A stretch of DNA of 64,000 nt from a candidate division KSB3 bacterium (lineage in GTDB: Bacteria > Moduliflexota > Moduliflexia > Moduliflexales > Moduliflexaceae). The stretch lies in NCBI GenBank assembly GCA_002748425.1, contig PDSJ01000019.1:58581-122580 (forward strand), read 5' to 3'. Below are positions 1-8,598 of this stretch, one piece after another. Both the position numbers and the translations under genes were made by a program. Position 1 is the stretch's first letter, and every line of letters begins with the position of its first letter. The notes beneath the pieces are model-generated. The model saw nothing but the letters and a program-made list of their open reading frames with translations, had not been told where the DNA came from and did not search any database.

Positions 1-230
1 ACCGGCAGTTTCCCGGCAGCTGTCGTAAATTCTTCAGCCCAGGAGTCGTTCATGCAGGCTGCGATCATCTCCTCAGAGACCATTTGCGAGTCGCTATCGT
101 TCCATCTTCCGCTGAGATCGATCGGCTTTTCAGGATCAATCCGATAGACTTTTGACCGCAGCGGGCCGCAGCCTGCCAGGAATACGACTGTTGCGATACA
201 GACAATGAGATCGCGCTGAATATTTTTCAT
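1..230 (-). CDS. LpoB-like lipoprotein, N-terminal part (truncated by window edge)
   Basis: Translating the reverse strand from the ATG at 228-230 gives 76 codons that run off the window. The start is supported by a GGAGG about 9 bases upstream. Residues 1-20 form a signal peptide ending in the lipobox LAGC, so Cys21 should be lipidated and the protein anchored in a membrane. The mature part contains the segment IDLSGRWNDSDSQMVSEEMI, which I recognise from penicillin-binding-protein activator LpoB-type lipoproteins. In enterobacteria LpoB stimulates PBP1b from the outer membrane; here the exact partner is unknown. It lies 180 bp downstream of another exported protein gene on the same strand. 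The family assignment rests on one motif and the lipobox, so it is good but not certain. Confidence 0.7.
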   Translation of the reverse strand, partial: MKNIQRDLIVCIATVVFLAGCGPLRSKVYRIDPEKPIDLSGRWNDSDSQMVSEEMIAACMNDSWAEEFTTAAGKLP

Positions 231-410
231 GGTGAAATCCTCCGTCGGAAATTGCTATTCTGCTTTTTCAGAACTCCTGATACCTCTTAGGCTGCTTTTT
301 GCAACAGCAGGTCCATCAGCAAAAAGGCTGCGATCGGGACCCGAGGTCGAGAACAGCACGACTGAGTAAGTAGACTTGTGTTCTCAGAGCGGGCAGGACG
401 TCTGTTGAGC

Positions 411-1124
411 TTACTGATCTTGGTAAAATGTGATCGCTTGCAGCGTCTTAAACTCGACAACACTTTGATAGGGGATACGCATATCCCGGACGCGCTTGAC
501 GATTCTCAGAGTGCTCAGGTCCAGATCAATGACATTGGACGACTTTTCCTGGACCATGTAGTTCGATGTTTTCAGCGGAATCACCTGATCATCCAGCCTG
601 ACTTCACCGAGCGTGATTGCCAGGGTCGCGCCATTTCGTCTTTGCTCGGACCTGACAACGCGCCCATTGACCTGCGCCCCCCTGGGAAGCACGGTGACGC
701 CGTTGACCCGGACATCAGAGTCGAGGCTGCCGTGAAAGACATCGCCTTTGCGGCTGCTGTCAAGCGACAGGCTGTCCAGCATGCGTACAGAGATTTTCGC
801 CCCGGGATCGAGCACAAGTTCATGCTTGATCTTTGTGTGTGCAGACGCTTCCGGTGTGGGCGTGGCAGCCCGTGAACTCTGGCTCGGAAAGCCTGAAGCG
901 CCTTGCCTGGATTCGGGCTGGGATGAAAAGGTCAAGGCCAGCACATCCTGCACAGGAAAGACCTTCACCTGCGAGTGGATTTGAAAGCGAATCGAACGCT
1001 GGGTTCCGCCGAGATATTGTCCGTTCAGTAAGCGGCCGTCCTTCATCTCGAGCGTATCCGCCTGTGCTCTGGATGCTGCCGTAACTGTGAGCAGCAATGC
1101 TGAGAAGATAACGATTTTTTTCAT
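411..1124 (-). CDS. Secreted protein of unknown function
   Basis: A 237-residue protein. The start at 1124 (MKKIVIF) is preferred over an upstream in-frame start because AGGAGGA precedes it at good spacing and it opens a clean signal peptide (residues 1-22, ending AQA). The mature N-terminus (DTLEMKDGRLLNGQYLGGTQ) looks like the small beta-rich domain often found in periplasmic proteins of delta-proteobacteria and Acidobacteria. After a low-complexity Pro/Ser/Thr linker (about residues 85-110) comes a second beta-rich domain with GAKISVRMLDSLSLDSSRKG and a GxVxGRV-like stretch. I know this two-part layout from exported hypothetical proteins, but no function is established. It probably acts in the periplasm or envelope. 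It is co-oriented with the LpoB-like gene downstream. Confidence 0.75.
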   Translation of the reverse strand: MKKIVIFSALLLTVTAASRAQADTLEMKDGRLLNGQYLGGTQRSIRFQIHSQVKVFPVQDVLALTFSSQPESRQGASGFPSQSSRAATPTPEASAHTKIKHELVLDPGAKISVRMLDSLSLDSSRKGDVFHGSLDSDVRVNGVTVLPRGAQVNGRVVRSEQRRNGATLAITLGEVRLDDQVIPLKTSNYMVQEKSSNVIDLDLSTLRIVKRVRDMRIPYQSVVEFKTLQAITFYQDQ

Positions 1125-1250
1125 GAGACATCCTCCTCTGTTGTTGTCGTTCTGCGCTCTGCTAATCGCTCTTGAGTGACACAGCCCAGCCTTCGGGAGT
1201 GTCAAGACCGTCAGCCGTCTTCTTTCACAGAAGCAAATACTATGCCAGCT

Positions 1251-1460
1251 TCAGGCAATTCCGTGAGCTTTTTTGTAAGCTGCCCAGTTGCGCTTAAGCT
1301 CGACAAAGGCCGTAAAATCCTTTTGAAGCAGAAAAGGGTTGCTTTCACGCTCGCGCCGAATCGTCGATTCCGGAGCCGTGCCGTAATGATGTCCGGGAAA
1401 GACACGGGTCTCATCCGGGAGCTGCATGAGCACCTGATGCAGCGAATCATATGTGAGCGG
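1251..1460 (-). pseudogene. C-terminal remnant of an MBL-fold hydrolase (glyoxalase II-like)
   Basis: Reading the reverse strand from 1460 to the TGA at 1251-1253 gives about 69 codons that match the last third of metallo-beta-lactamase-fold hydrolases of the hydroxyacylglutathione hydrolase group: [17 protein letters not shown], then [13 protein letters not shown]. The His in the PGHHYG segment is a metal ligand in that family. The rest of the enzyme, including the HxHxDH metal motif, is absent. The homologous part begins right after the TAG of the thioredoxin-like gene, in the same reading frame, so this looks like a deletion junction. A GTG at 1431-1433 could start translation, but the product would lack the active site. 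I call it a gene remnant. Confidence 0.7.
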
Positions 1461-1964
1461 CTATTTCGCCTCCCTGGGCGGAAAATATTCCCAGTCTTCG
1501 CATTCTCCCTTTGCAATATCTCTGCGAATTTCCTCGGCAATGCGCTGTGGCCCGATCGTCGTGAGAACATCTTTGCAGCCCGTATTCAGGCACTCTTCGA
1601 GCTGCTCGATAATTTCTATACCTGAGGTCTCGGCCGAACGAAAGCCTACCAGACTCCAGTCATGAATAAAAGTCATCGGGACGCTGGTGGTGGCTATGCC
1701 GGCTGCCTTGCGGAGCGTATCTGCCAGCAGAGCGTATTTCGGATGCCCCCAGACTTCAAACCAGCGCATTTCAATGTTGGGATATTGTTGATAGATCTCT
1801 AGCAGAAATTCTTTTTCTTCTTCACAATGCGGGCAGCCGTCACCCCAGAATAAATACAGTATCGGGGCCTGATCTGCTGCGGCGCACACCGCCTGCGGAA
1901 AGAAAAGCGTACTGCACCCGATCGAGCTGACAACGAGCAGTGCCACTAAGCCGATAGTTTTCAT
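1461..1964 (-). CDS. Secreted thioredoxin-like protein
   Basis: A 167-residue protein with a signal peptide (residues 1-29; a Cys at position 17 is not in a clear lipobox) and a thioredoxin-fold domain. The redox motif CPHC is in WGDGCPHCEEEKEFL near residue 45. The cis-proline region is visible as TTSVPMTFI. Such proteins act as periplasmic thiol-disulfide oxidoreductases or cysteine sensors; the substrate cannot be read from sequence. Its C-terminal region has extra Cys residues (EECLNTGC, GECEDW), possibly a second redox or metal site. An AAAGGAGGAG ribosome site precedes the ATG. The stop codon directly abuts the MBL hydrolase remnant in the same frame, so the present C-terminus may have been created by a deletion. 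Confidence 0.8.
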   Translation of the reverse strand: MKTIGLVALLVVSSIGCSTLFFPQAVCAAADQAPILYLFWGDGCPHCEEEKEFLLEIYQQYPNIEMRWFEVWGHPKYALLADTLRKAAGIATTSVPMTFIHDWSLVGFRSAETSGIEIIEQLEECLNTGCKDVLTTIGPQRIAEEIRRDIAKGECEDWEYFPPREAK

Positions 1965-2163
1965 ATTCTCCTCCTTTGTATGGTAAAGATTCTCTCTACG
2001 CCGTGAGGCTTACTCTCGCAGCAGTGCCTTGCGGCCTGTATGACGGCCCAGACAGGCTGGACCTGAGGTCGTGTTAGTTCTTGCTTATCATCTTATGGCC
2101 GGCCTCGTAAAAATCAAGAACTTTTCTGTTTTTTTACATTTTTTTGTGTACGATTCCATACGT

Positions 2164-3027
2164 TCAAGTGCTCTGCTGCCTCTTTTGCAGGATCGTGTCG
2201 ACCGCCTCGCAAAATCCGTCAGCCGCCTCATGCTCTGTGATATAGCGCGGCGGGTGCTGTAACTCCTCCAGAAAATTTCTGATATTGGCCACCGCAATCG
2301 AGTGCCTAAACTCCTTGAAGATGGGTTCGTCATTGGGAGAGTCTCCGCTGAATACGATCGTTTCCTGCAGTTGGTCGAGGGTTTTTCCACTCAGATCAAG
2401 GAGAAACTGTTTTACACAACTGACTTTATCGTAGTTTCCGTACCAGCAATTCACGTGGATGCTCGATACTTTATAGCTGGCTCCCTCTTCGGAGGCGATT
2501 CGGCAAATCTGTTCGATCTCGGGCTTGCTCAGCGGGTCGACATCTTCACAAAAGTCGATTGCAAGGTCTGCAATACGATAGGCCTGATCCGCAGAGATCT
2601 TACAGCGCGGCACTTCTTGCAGCACTCTGCTTTTGATGCGCTCCAGATCCTGACGCCCTTGCGAGCGTTCGGCTTCTCCGAGCAGGAAACGTCTGTGCAT
2701 TTTACGTTGTGTGCGGTCATAGGAAAAATACAACGCGCCGTTTTCGCCGATGACGCCTGCAAGCGGCCACATTCTCGCAAAATAGTCGCACCAGCCAGCA
2801 GGACGGCCTGTGACGGCTACGACCTGAATGCCGTGTCCTGCCAGTTCCCAAAGGGCTTGAAGAGACTGAAACGGGAGCTGGCCGTCACGAGTCATGGTAT
2901 CATCAATGTCAGTGAAAAAAAACTGCAGTTTCCGGCAGAGCTCTGTCGGGATCGTTCGAATATGGGCACTAGGCATTGTGTCGTCTGTCTGTTGTGAGTG
3001 CTGACCTGCGGCGATTATGATCGACAC
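2164..3027 (-). CDS. HAD-superfamily phosphatase (subfamily IIB, Cof-like)
   Basis: Up to 287 residues. Motif I is FFTDIDDTMTRDG (nucleophile and acid/base Asp pair), motif II is VVAVTGRP, and motif IV is FSGDSPNDEPIF, which together define HAD hydrolases with the C2B cap seen in sucrose-phosphatase, mannosyl-3-phosphoglycerate phosphatase and Cof proteins. It should dephosphorylate a small phosphorylated metabolite, perhaps a sugar phosphate, in the cytoplasm. The substrate is unknown. Neither the start at 3027 nor an internal ATG at 2976 (MPSAHIR) has a clear ribosome site; 2976 fits the family length better. It ends before an AT-rich gap and sits 24 bp after the unknown gene at 3052-3753, probably in one operon. 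Confidence 0.8.
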   Translation of the reverse strand: MSIIIAAGQHSQQTDDTMPSAHIRTIPTELCRKLQFFFTDIDDTMTRDGQLPFQSLQALWELAGHGIQVVAVTGRPAGWCDYFARMWPLAGVIGENGALYFSYDRTQRKMHRRFLLGEAERSQGRQDLERIKSRVLQEVPRCKISADQAYRIADLAIDFCEDVDPLSKPEIEQICRIASEEGASYKVSSIHVNCWYGNYDKVSCVKQFLLDLSGKTLDQLQETIVFSGDSPNDEPIFKEFRHSIAVANIRNFLEELQHPPRYITEHEAADGFCEAVDTILQKRQQST

Positions 3028-3051
3028 GGCAGGCCGACACTGGCGTTCGCT

Positions 3052-3753
3052 TCAAAGAAATGACGGAAGGGGATAGGCATCGTGGATTTCCTGTAAAAAG
3101 GCGAGCCTGACGGTTTCCTGATAGACCTGTCGGCTCATGCCCTGCTTATGGGAGCGTATTTTGGCTTCCGCCCTGTTGAAAAGCCGCTCCCGTTCTTCTG
3201 CGCAGAGATCTTCTCCCAGTCTGCTGAACAGTTTTTGTTCTTCAGCCCGAATCTCGCCTTCAATCCGAAATAGGTCGCGCTCTTCCTGCGCTGCTTCGAT
3301 ACGGCTGAGGCAATCAGCAATCAGCTGTGCGCTCTTCAGGATGGCTTGCTGAAGGTTCTGGTACTGCGGTTTGGAGGCATAGCCATGCAGTTGCTGGCGT
3401 GTGCTGCGAAGTTTTGTAAGCAGTCGCTGACGCGTCAGCTCAAAAAGCTCATCTTTGTCGGGACCATCATCCTGGGGATGATCCGTTTTCCGGCGGTTCC
3501 AGGCTTCTTCGACAGCATGTTTACAGCGATGGAGCGATGTGATCGTCTGTTGCGAAGCGCTGCCGTGCTGTTCCTCAAAACGCTCGAAGGTCTGGTCGAT
3601 GCCCTCATATATGACGTCAAGCGGCAGCTGGCGCTCTTCCCAGGAAGATAAGAGCGGCCAGTCTTTGGGAGAGAGCATGAGAGCGTTGCCGCGTTTTTCC
3701 ACGAAATAGCGTTCGATCTGCTGCCAGTAACTCTGTTGGTCCATGTGCTGCAT
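3052..3753 (-). CDS. Conserved hypothetical protein, charged helical
   Basis: A 233-residue soluble protein without signal peptide or membrane helix. Residues 5-60 (YWQQIERYFVEKRGNALML, then LSPKDWPLLSSWEERQLPLD) match a pattern I know from uncharacterised proteins of delta-proteobacteria and relatives, where an N-terminal helix-rich module resembles a DNA-binding winged helix. Residues 100-233 are highly charged, Glu/Arg-rich and predicted helical, probably coiled coil. It lies 9 bp downstream of the birA stop codon and just upstream of the HAD gene, so co-transcription with birA is likely. I do not assign a function. Confidence 0.65.
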   Translation of the reverse strand: MQHMDQQSYWQQIERYFVEKRGNALMLSPKDWPLLSSWEERQLPLDVIYEGIDQTFERFEEQHGSASQQTITSLHRCKHAVEEAWNRRKTDHPQDDGPDKDELFELTRQRLLTKLRSTRQQLHGYASKPQYQNLQQAILKSAQLIADCLSRIEAAQEERDLFRIEGEIRAEEQKLFSRLGEDLCAEERERLFNRAEAKIRSHKQGMSRQVYQETVRLAFLQEIHDAYPLPSFL

Positions 3754-3762
3754 ACCGTGTAT

Positions 3763-4791
3763 TTAAATTTTGTTCACCATGGTGACGTCGCCGGCCAGCA
3801 CTTCGCGCTCTTCTCCGCTGTCCAGTCTCACGAACAGCGAGCCGTTCAGGCCCATACGGCTGGCTGTTCCGTGCAGCGTTGTGTCACCCAGGTTGACTGT
3901 GACGTAACGCCCCAGCGTACAGGAGAGTTCGCGCCAGCGTTCAAAAGCACGTTCCGGGCGGAGCCCACAGACAGTCTGATACCAAAATTCAAATGATTCG
4001 AGCAGGCGTTGCACGATCTTGGTCCGTGAGACTGTTTCCTGCAGTTCTAAACACAATGAGGTGGCTTTGTCCTGGAGCTCTTGAGGAAAGCGGGTGCTGT
4101 TGACATTGATGCCGATCCCGACGATCAGGTGGTGAATTCTGTCCAGCTCGGCGCGGAGTTCGGTCAGGATACCGGCCGCTTTTTTGCCGTGAATCATGAT
4201 ATCGTTCGGCCATTTTATGGCGGGCTTGAGCTGGCACGATTTTTCCAGCGCTTCAACCACAGAAATCGCTGAAATACAGGTGATGCCCGACGCGTGTCCC
4301 GGGGCGAATTCGGGCCGCAGAATGATCGAAAGCGCAATGTCGGCTTCCGCTTGTGAAAGCCATTCACGTTTCATGCGGCCTCTGCCGTGCTTTTGCGCTT
4401 CGCAGAGCACGACCGTGCCTTCTTCTGCACCTTGCTCAGCCAGGTCCAGGGCCAAGGTATTGGTGGAAGCAAGTTCATAGCTCCAATGGATATGCCGCCC
4501 GATAGTCGTTGTCTTCAAACCATTGCGTATTTCCAGCGGAAGCAGAAGTCGGGGCGAGGAGAGCAGCTTGTAGCCGACCGAGGTGATCGCCTCAATCTGA
4601 TAGCCCAGTTTCCGGAGGGTATTGATATGTTTCCAGATCGCGGTGCGAGACATGTTCAAGTCATTGCTGAGCCGTTCGCCAGAGATGTAGTCATGCGGTT
4701 TCGAGCGCAGTAATTCCAGAAGTCTGGCTTGGGTACTGTTACTGTCTGTCAGAGTGATTCTTTTCCCTGCTGATCGTGTATTCGTCCGCAT
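3763..4791 (-). CDS. birA: Bifunctional biotin ligase / biotin operon repressor
   Basis: BirA activates biotin to biotinyl-5'-AMP and transfers it to a lysine of biotin carboxyl carrier proteins. The 342-residue reading from 4791 begins with a winged helix-turn-helix (about residues 20-70, SNDLNMSRTAIWKHINTLRK), so this is the two-domain type that can also repress transcription. The catalytic domain shows the ATP/biotin loop KHGRGRMKREWLS (GRGRxGR variant), then KWPNDIMIHGKKAAGIL with the catalytic Lys, and a C-terminal SH3-like domain. The ATG at 4791 has AGGAAA upstream and is preferred to the frame's earlier start at 4842. It follows valS after an intercistronic hairpin, and no biotin synthesis gene is nearby. 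Confidence 0.9.
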   Translation of the reverse strand: MRTNTRSAGKRITLTDSNSTQARLLELLRSKPHDYISGERLSNDLNMSRTAIWKHINTLRKLGYQIEAITSVGYKLLSSPRLLLPLEIRNGLKTTTIGRHIHWSYELASTNTLALDLAEQGAEEGTVVLCEAQKHGRGRMKREWLSQAEADIALSIILRPEFAPGHASGITCISAISVVEALEKSCQLKPAIKWPNDIMIHGKKAAGILTELRAELDRIHHLIVGIGINVNSTRFPQELQDKATSLCLELQETVSRTKIVQRLLESFEFWYQTVCGLRPERAFERWRELSCTLGRYVTVNLGDTTLHGTASRMGLNGSLFVRLDSGEEREVLAGDVTMVNKI

Positions 4792-4841
4792 GATGAGCGT
4801 TTCCTGTTCGCCTGCTTGCCTGATAAAAGCTCTCGCAGACA

Positions 4842-4878
4842 AAGAGGCTGCAGCCGCAAGAACAGATTGCAGCCTCTT
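4842..4878. terminator. Perfect 11-bp hairpin between valS and birA
   Basis: AAGAGGCTGCA (4842-4852) and TGCAGCCTCTT (4868-4878) form a perfect 11-bp stem with a 15-base loop. It lies between the valS stop and the birA start on the reverse strand. There is no long U tract on either side, so it may be a weak terminator or an mRNA-stabilising hairpin that lowers birA expression relative to valS. Confidence 0.6.
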
Positions 4879-4919
4879 GACGATATGGAAAGTCCTTATG
4901 GGATTTTCCTGTCGTGTTT

Positions 4920-7577
4920 TCAGGTCTTCTCCGCGATCTTGGCCTCAATGACCCTGAAGACGCCTTTTGCCATGTTGGGATCTTCTTCTAAGCGATATTG
5001 TGTGACATGAACAGCCGCCATGACGTCGTCAAGAACCAACCGAAAGGTCTGCAGCGATTCTGGATCTGCACCCAGGGTCAAGTGCTCGATCTCCCTGGCA
5101 ATTGAGACGCCCTGTTCGGTTTTATACTTTCTGATTTCCGTGACGCCGGCAATCGCCAGATCAAAGCTGTCCGCAGACTGCGGTGCTTCGAGACCCTCAA
5201 AGTCAGCTTCACTCGGCCAGGCCGCTTTATGAATCTCCGGCCATGCGCTTTCTTTTGCAAAGGCCCATGACCAGATCTCTGCCGTAATATAGGGCAGCAT
5301 CGGCGCAAAGAGCCGCAACAGGACGTTCAGGCCAAGCCGTAAGCTGGTGACGGCTGAATTTTTCTGGGCCTCTGTGACGTTGCCTAAGCCTTTGGCACGG
5401 TTTTTGACTAATTCAAGATACGTATCTGTAAAATTCTGCCAGAAAAATTTCTCAATGGATGCGAGCGCATTGGCAAAATCAAATTCTTCCAGGGCCTGGC
5501 TTGCCTCCTGCACCAGTCGGGCCAGATGCGCCAGAAATGCCCGATCAAGCTCTTCGCTGACTGCTACGGGTTTTCCTTCATTTGCCAGGACAAATTTTCC
5601 AGCATTGAAGAGTTTTGTCACCAGCCGTTTCCCGACTTTCAACATTTTCTGATCAAAGGCCGTGTCTGTGCCCAGGCGGGCATTTGCTGCCCAATAGCGC
5701 AGGCCGTCTGCGGTGAATTGTTTGACAAATTCCATTGGTGTGACGACATTTCCTTTACTTTTCGACATCTTCTTGCGGTCCGGATCGAGGATCCAGCCCG
5801 AAAGAACCACATGCTTCCAGGGGATCGTGTCTTCATGCAAGGCTGCTTTGGCAATGGTGTAAAAGGCCCAGGTTCTGATAATGTCATGCGCTTGCGGGCG
5901 CATATCCATGGGAAAGAGCTTGCTGTGCCGTTCGTTATTTTTGGCCCAGTGCGAACCGATTTGCGGGCTCAGTGAACTGGTGAACCAGGTGTCGAACACA
6001 TCAGTTTCTGCGGTGAAGCCTCCCGGAAGATCACGTTGCTCTTCAGTATAGGACGGCGGCGTATCAAGCGTCGGATCCACCGGAAGCCGTTCAGCATCCG
6101 CCAGGATTGGATTGGAGTAATCAGGGCTTCCAGTGGCATCGAGAGCATACCAGACCGGGAAGGGCACGCCGAAGTACCGTTGGCGGCTGATGCACCAGTC
6201 GAACTGGAGATTTTCCGTCCAGTTGGCATAACGCAGACCCATGTGTCTGGGATGCCATTGGATTTGCCTGCCTTTTTCCAGCAACAAGTCCTTTTTATCG
6301 ATCAGACGTACGAACCACTGACGGGTTGTAATGAATTCCAACGGCATGTCGCCTTTTTCGTAAAATTTGATTTCCTGATTGACCGGCTCAGGCTCACCCT
6401 GGAGCGGAGCGCCGCGTCCTGTGGCCGATCCCTGAGGGGCTTTCAACATCTCAACGACAATGGCTTTGGCTTTGCGGACGTTTTGGCCGATGAGCTGCTC
6501 GTAACAGTGGTTGGCAGCGTCGGGATCGAGGCTTTCCCAGCCTTGTGTCCCAAAGCGTACTGGCAACAGACGGCCATTTCTGCCCACAATCTGCCGCAAG
6601 GCCAGTCCGTGTTCTTTCCACCATTCCACATCGGTTTGATCGCCAAAGGTACAGACCATGACAATCCCGGTCCCTTTTTCCGGATCAGCGAGCGGGCTTG
6701 GAAAGATCGGCACAGGCACCTTAAAGAGAGGCGTAATCGCGCGTTTCCCGAAGAGCTCTGTATAGCGTTTATCGTCTGGGTGGGCCGTCACGCCGACGCA
6801 GGCCGCAAGCAGTTCCGGGCGGGTGGTGGCGATCGTGAAGCAGCGTTCGGATTCTTCTACGCCAAAGTCGATTTTATAGAAGGCTCCGCGTATGGAGCGA
6901 TCTTCCAGTTCGGCCTGCGCGACAGCGGTCTGAAAGCCGATGTCCCACATGGTTGGAGATTCCTGATTGTAGACCTGTCCTTTTTCGTACAGATCCAGAA
7001 AGCTGTATTGTGCGAGCTGCCGGCAATGATCGTCGATCGTGGCATATGCTTCTTTCCAGTCCACTGACAAGCCGATTCGGCGCCAAAGCTCCATAAAGGC
7101 TTTTTCGTCTTCTTTCGTGAGTTGCAGGCACAGCTCGGTAAAGTTCTTGCGGGAAACGTCTTTGGCTCGTTTTTTCCGAATTTTGGCAGAAGCCTGTCCA
7201 GCCGTGAAATTTTCCTCATAAGCTACGGCAGGATTGCAGGAGACATGAAAGTAGTTCTGCACCCGGCGCTCCGTAGGAAGTCCGTTATCGTCCCAGCCCA
7301 TCGGATAGAAGATATTAAACCCCTTCATCCGTTTATAGCGGACGATCACGTCGGCATGTGTATAACTGAACACATGACCGATATGCAGCGAGCCGGAAAC
7401 TGTCGGCGGTGGCGTATCCACGACAAAGGTCTGCTCTCTTGGAACATCCGGATTGTAGCGATAGACGTCCTGGGCATCCCACTGGCGATCCCAGCGCAGT
7501 TCGGCTTCTTCAGCGTCAAAGTGTTTTGGCAGGGAGGACGGATCGATCTGTATAAATTTTTTCTGTTCTGCGTTCAT
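4920..7577 (-). CDS. valS: Valyl-tRNA synthetase
   Basis: A class I aminoacyl-tRNA synthetase of 885 residues charging tRNA-Val. The HIGH signature is LHIGH in SGSLHIGHVFSYTHADV. It is followed by YPMGWDDNGLPTERRVQN, typical of the ValRS subgroup found in actinobacteria, spirochaetes and others. The KMSKS loop is present in DRKKMSKSKGNVV. An editing domain lies between them and an anticodon-binding domain at the C-terminus. The ATG at 7577 (MNAEQKK) is chosen because GAAGGAAG lies upstream; the open frame extends to 7661 without a better start. It is separated by 142 bp from the chemosensory cluster and probably forms a unit with birA. Confidence 0.95.
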   Translation of the reverse strand: MNAEQKKFIQIDPSSLPKHFDAEEAELRWDRQWDAQDVYRYNPDVPREQTFVVDTPPPTVSGSLHIGHVFSYTHADVIVRYKRMKGFNIFYPMGWDDNGLPTERRVQNYFHVSCNPAVAYEENFTAGQASAKIRKKRAKDVSRKNFTELCLQLTKEDEKAFMELWRRIGLSVDWKEAYATIDDHCRQLAQYSFLDLYEKGQVYNQESPTMWDIGFQTAVAQAELEDRSIRGAFYKIDFGVEESERCFTIATTRPELLAACVGVTAHPDDKRYTELFGKRAITPLFKVPVPIFPSPLADPEKGTGIVMVCTFGDQTDVEWWKEHGLALRQIVGRNGRLLPVRFGTQGWESLDPDAANHCYEQLIGQNVRKAKAIVVEMLKAPQGSATGRGAPLQGEPEPVNQEIKFYEKGDMPLEFITTRQWFVRLIDKKDLLLEKGRQIQWHPRHMGLRYANWTENLQFDWCISRQRYFGVPFPVWYALDATGSPDYSNPILADAERLPVDPTLDTPPSYTEEQRDLPGGFTAETDVFDTWFTSSLSPQIGSHWAKNNERHSKLFPMDMRPQAHDIIRTWAFYTIAKAALHEDTIPWKHVVLSGWILDPDRKKMSKSKGNVVTPMEFVKQFTADGLRYWAANARLGTDTAFDQKMLKVGKRLVTKLFNAGKFVLANEGKPVAVSEELDRAFLAHLARLVQEASQALEEFDFANALASIEKFFWQNFTDTYLELVKNRAKGLGNVTEAQKNSAVTSLRLGLNVLLRLFAPMLPYITAEIWSWAFAKESAWPEIHKAAWPSEADFEGLEAPQSADSFDLAIAGVTEIRKYKTEQGVSIAREIEHLTLGADPESLQTFRLVLDDVMAAVHVTQYRLEEDPNMAKGVFRVIEAKIAEKT

Positions 7578-7719
7578 AGCGCTTCTTCCTTCGTCGATGT
7601 TCTTGAGGATAGGGGCGGCAGCATTTACTGAAGATTCCGAAGACCCCGCCAAGACCGCCACAAGCAGACCTGCGGCCTCTTCTGACGATCTGTCTTTGGA
7701 CAGCTTTCACAAATCGCTG

Positions 7720-8586
7720 CTAGAGTGTATCGTGAATATCCGGCAATAATTCTTTGACGATCTCTTTCCCGGCAGACGTGATCACTTGCTTCACTGCTGG
7801 AAACTGCATCAGATATTTGGCGAGTTCCTGTCCCAGGACCGGAAGTAATTTTCCAGCTAAACGTTGTGCAAGCTCATCAGCAATCGTGTCAAGATTTTCG
7901 TCGGAAAACTCTGCGCGGGCCGTGATCTTGCGTTCTTGCGGCGCAGGCCGACTGTCTTGCTTCAGTAGTGTGCGTTCTGTGCGTTTGTTCAGCACGTTTT
8001 CGCCCATTGTGGGGGGAGCACTTTCCTCGGAGAGGTCTTCTTCAAATACTTCACCTTCTTCGAGAATTTCGCTTTCAACGACCAGATCAGCTTCTTCGGA
8101 ATCTTCGTCGAATTCGTATTCTTCCTGAACCATGGGCGGTTCTTCGACGACTGAAGCCTCGGGCGCGGGCAATGGAACTGCGTCGGTATGGGCGGCTTCT
8201 TCCTTGCGTTCGGCGGCCTGTAAGAATTCCTGAACTTTTGCAAGAATATCCTTTGATGTGGCCGGTTTGCTCAGGATCGCTCTTTCCGTTCCCACTGCCT
8301 TGAGGCCCTTTTCCCGGTCGAAGTCCTCGAATCGCCCTGCCAGTAAGATGACCGGAACTTTTTGAAAGGCCGGGGTCGTTTTCAGTGTTTCACAGATCTG
8401 ATAACCGTCAAGCTCGGGCATGATTGCGTCGATTAAGGCGAGGTCCGGACGTTTTTCCTGAACCGTATCCAGGACTTTTGTTGCGGATTCAACCGTGATG
8501 ACGTCGTAACCTTCCCGCGACAGCACCAGTTCAAACATTCGGCGCGAGGCGATCTGATCGTCTGCGATAAGTACTTTATGAGCCAT
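7720..8586 (-). CDS. Response regulator: receiver, acidic linker, helical C-terminal domain
   Basis: Of 288 residues. Residues 1-122 are a receiver domain: acidic pair in VLIADDQ, phospho-acceptor Asp53 in LIDAIMPELDGY, and Lys in LSKP; the usual Thr/Ser is replaced in VILLAGRFEDFD, a variant known from gliding and pili-type regulators such as FrzS relatives. Residues 125-200 are a very acidic low-complexity linker. Residues 228-288 are a helical domain (DELAQRLAGKLLPVLGQELA) that I do not recognise. No DNA-binding or enzymatic output is visible, so it probably acts by protein contacts. It is the last gene of the chemosensory cluster, 12 bp after the cheW-like gene. The linker shares a motif with CheA and the MCP. 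Confidence 0.8.
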   Translation of the reverse strand: MAHKVLIADDQIASRRMFELVLSREGYDVITVESATKVLDTVQEKRPDLALIDAIMPELDGYQICETLKTTPAFQKVPVILLAGRFEDFDREKGLKAVGTERAILSKPATSKDILAKVQEFLQAAERKEEAAHTDAVPLPAPEASVVEEPPMVQEEYEFDEDSEEADLVVESEILEEGEVFEEDLSEESAPPTMGENVLNKRTERTLLKQDSRPAPQERKITARAEFSDENLDTIADELAQRLAGKLLPVLGQELAKYLMQFPAVKQVITSAGKEIVKELLPDIHDTL

Positions 8587-8598
8587 AATATTTTCTCC

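Noticed and set aside
1461..1463. The TAG between the thioredoxin-like gene and the MBL remnant as a recoded (pyrrolysine or read-through) codon
   Set aside because: No pyrrolysine insertion machinery is visible, and the downstream part lacks the MBL metal site, so a fusion product would make little sense; deletion is simpler.
2302..2997. A 231-codon open frame opposite the HAD phosphatase gene
   Set aside because: Shadow of the phosphatase, whose motifs are clear on the other strand.
6036..7067. A 343-codon open frame on the + strand opposite valS
   Set aside because: It is fully antisense to conserved valS codons, has no domain I recognise and looks like a compositional shadow.
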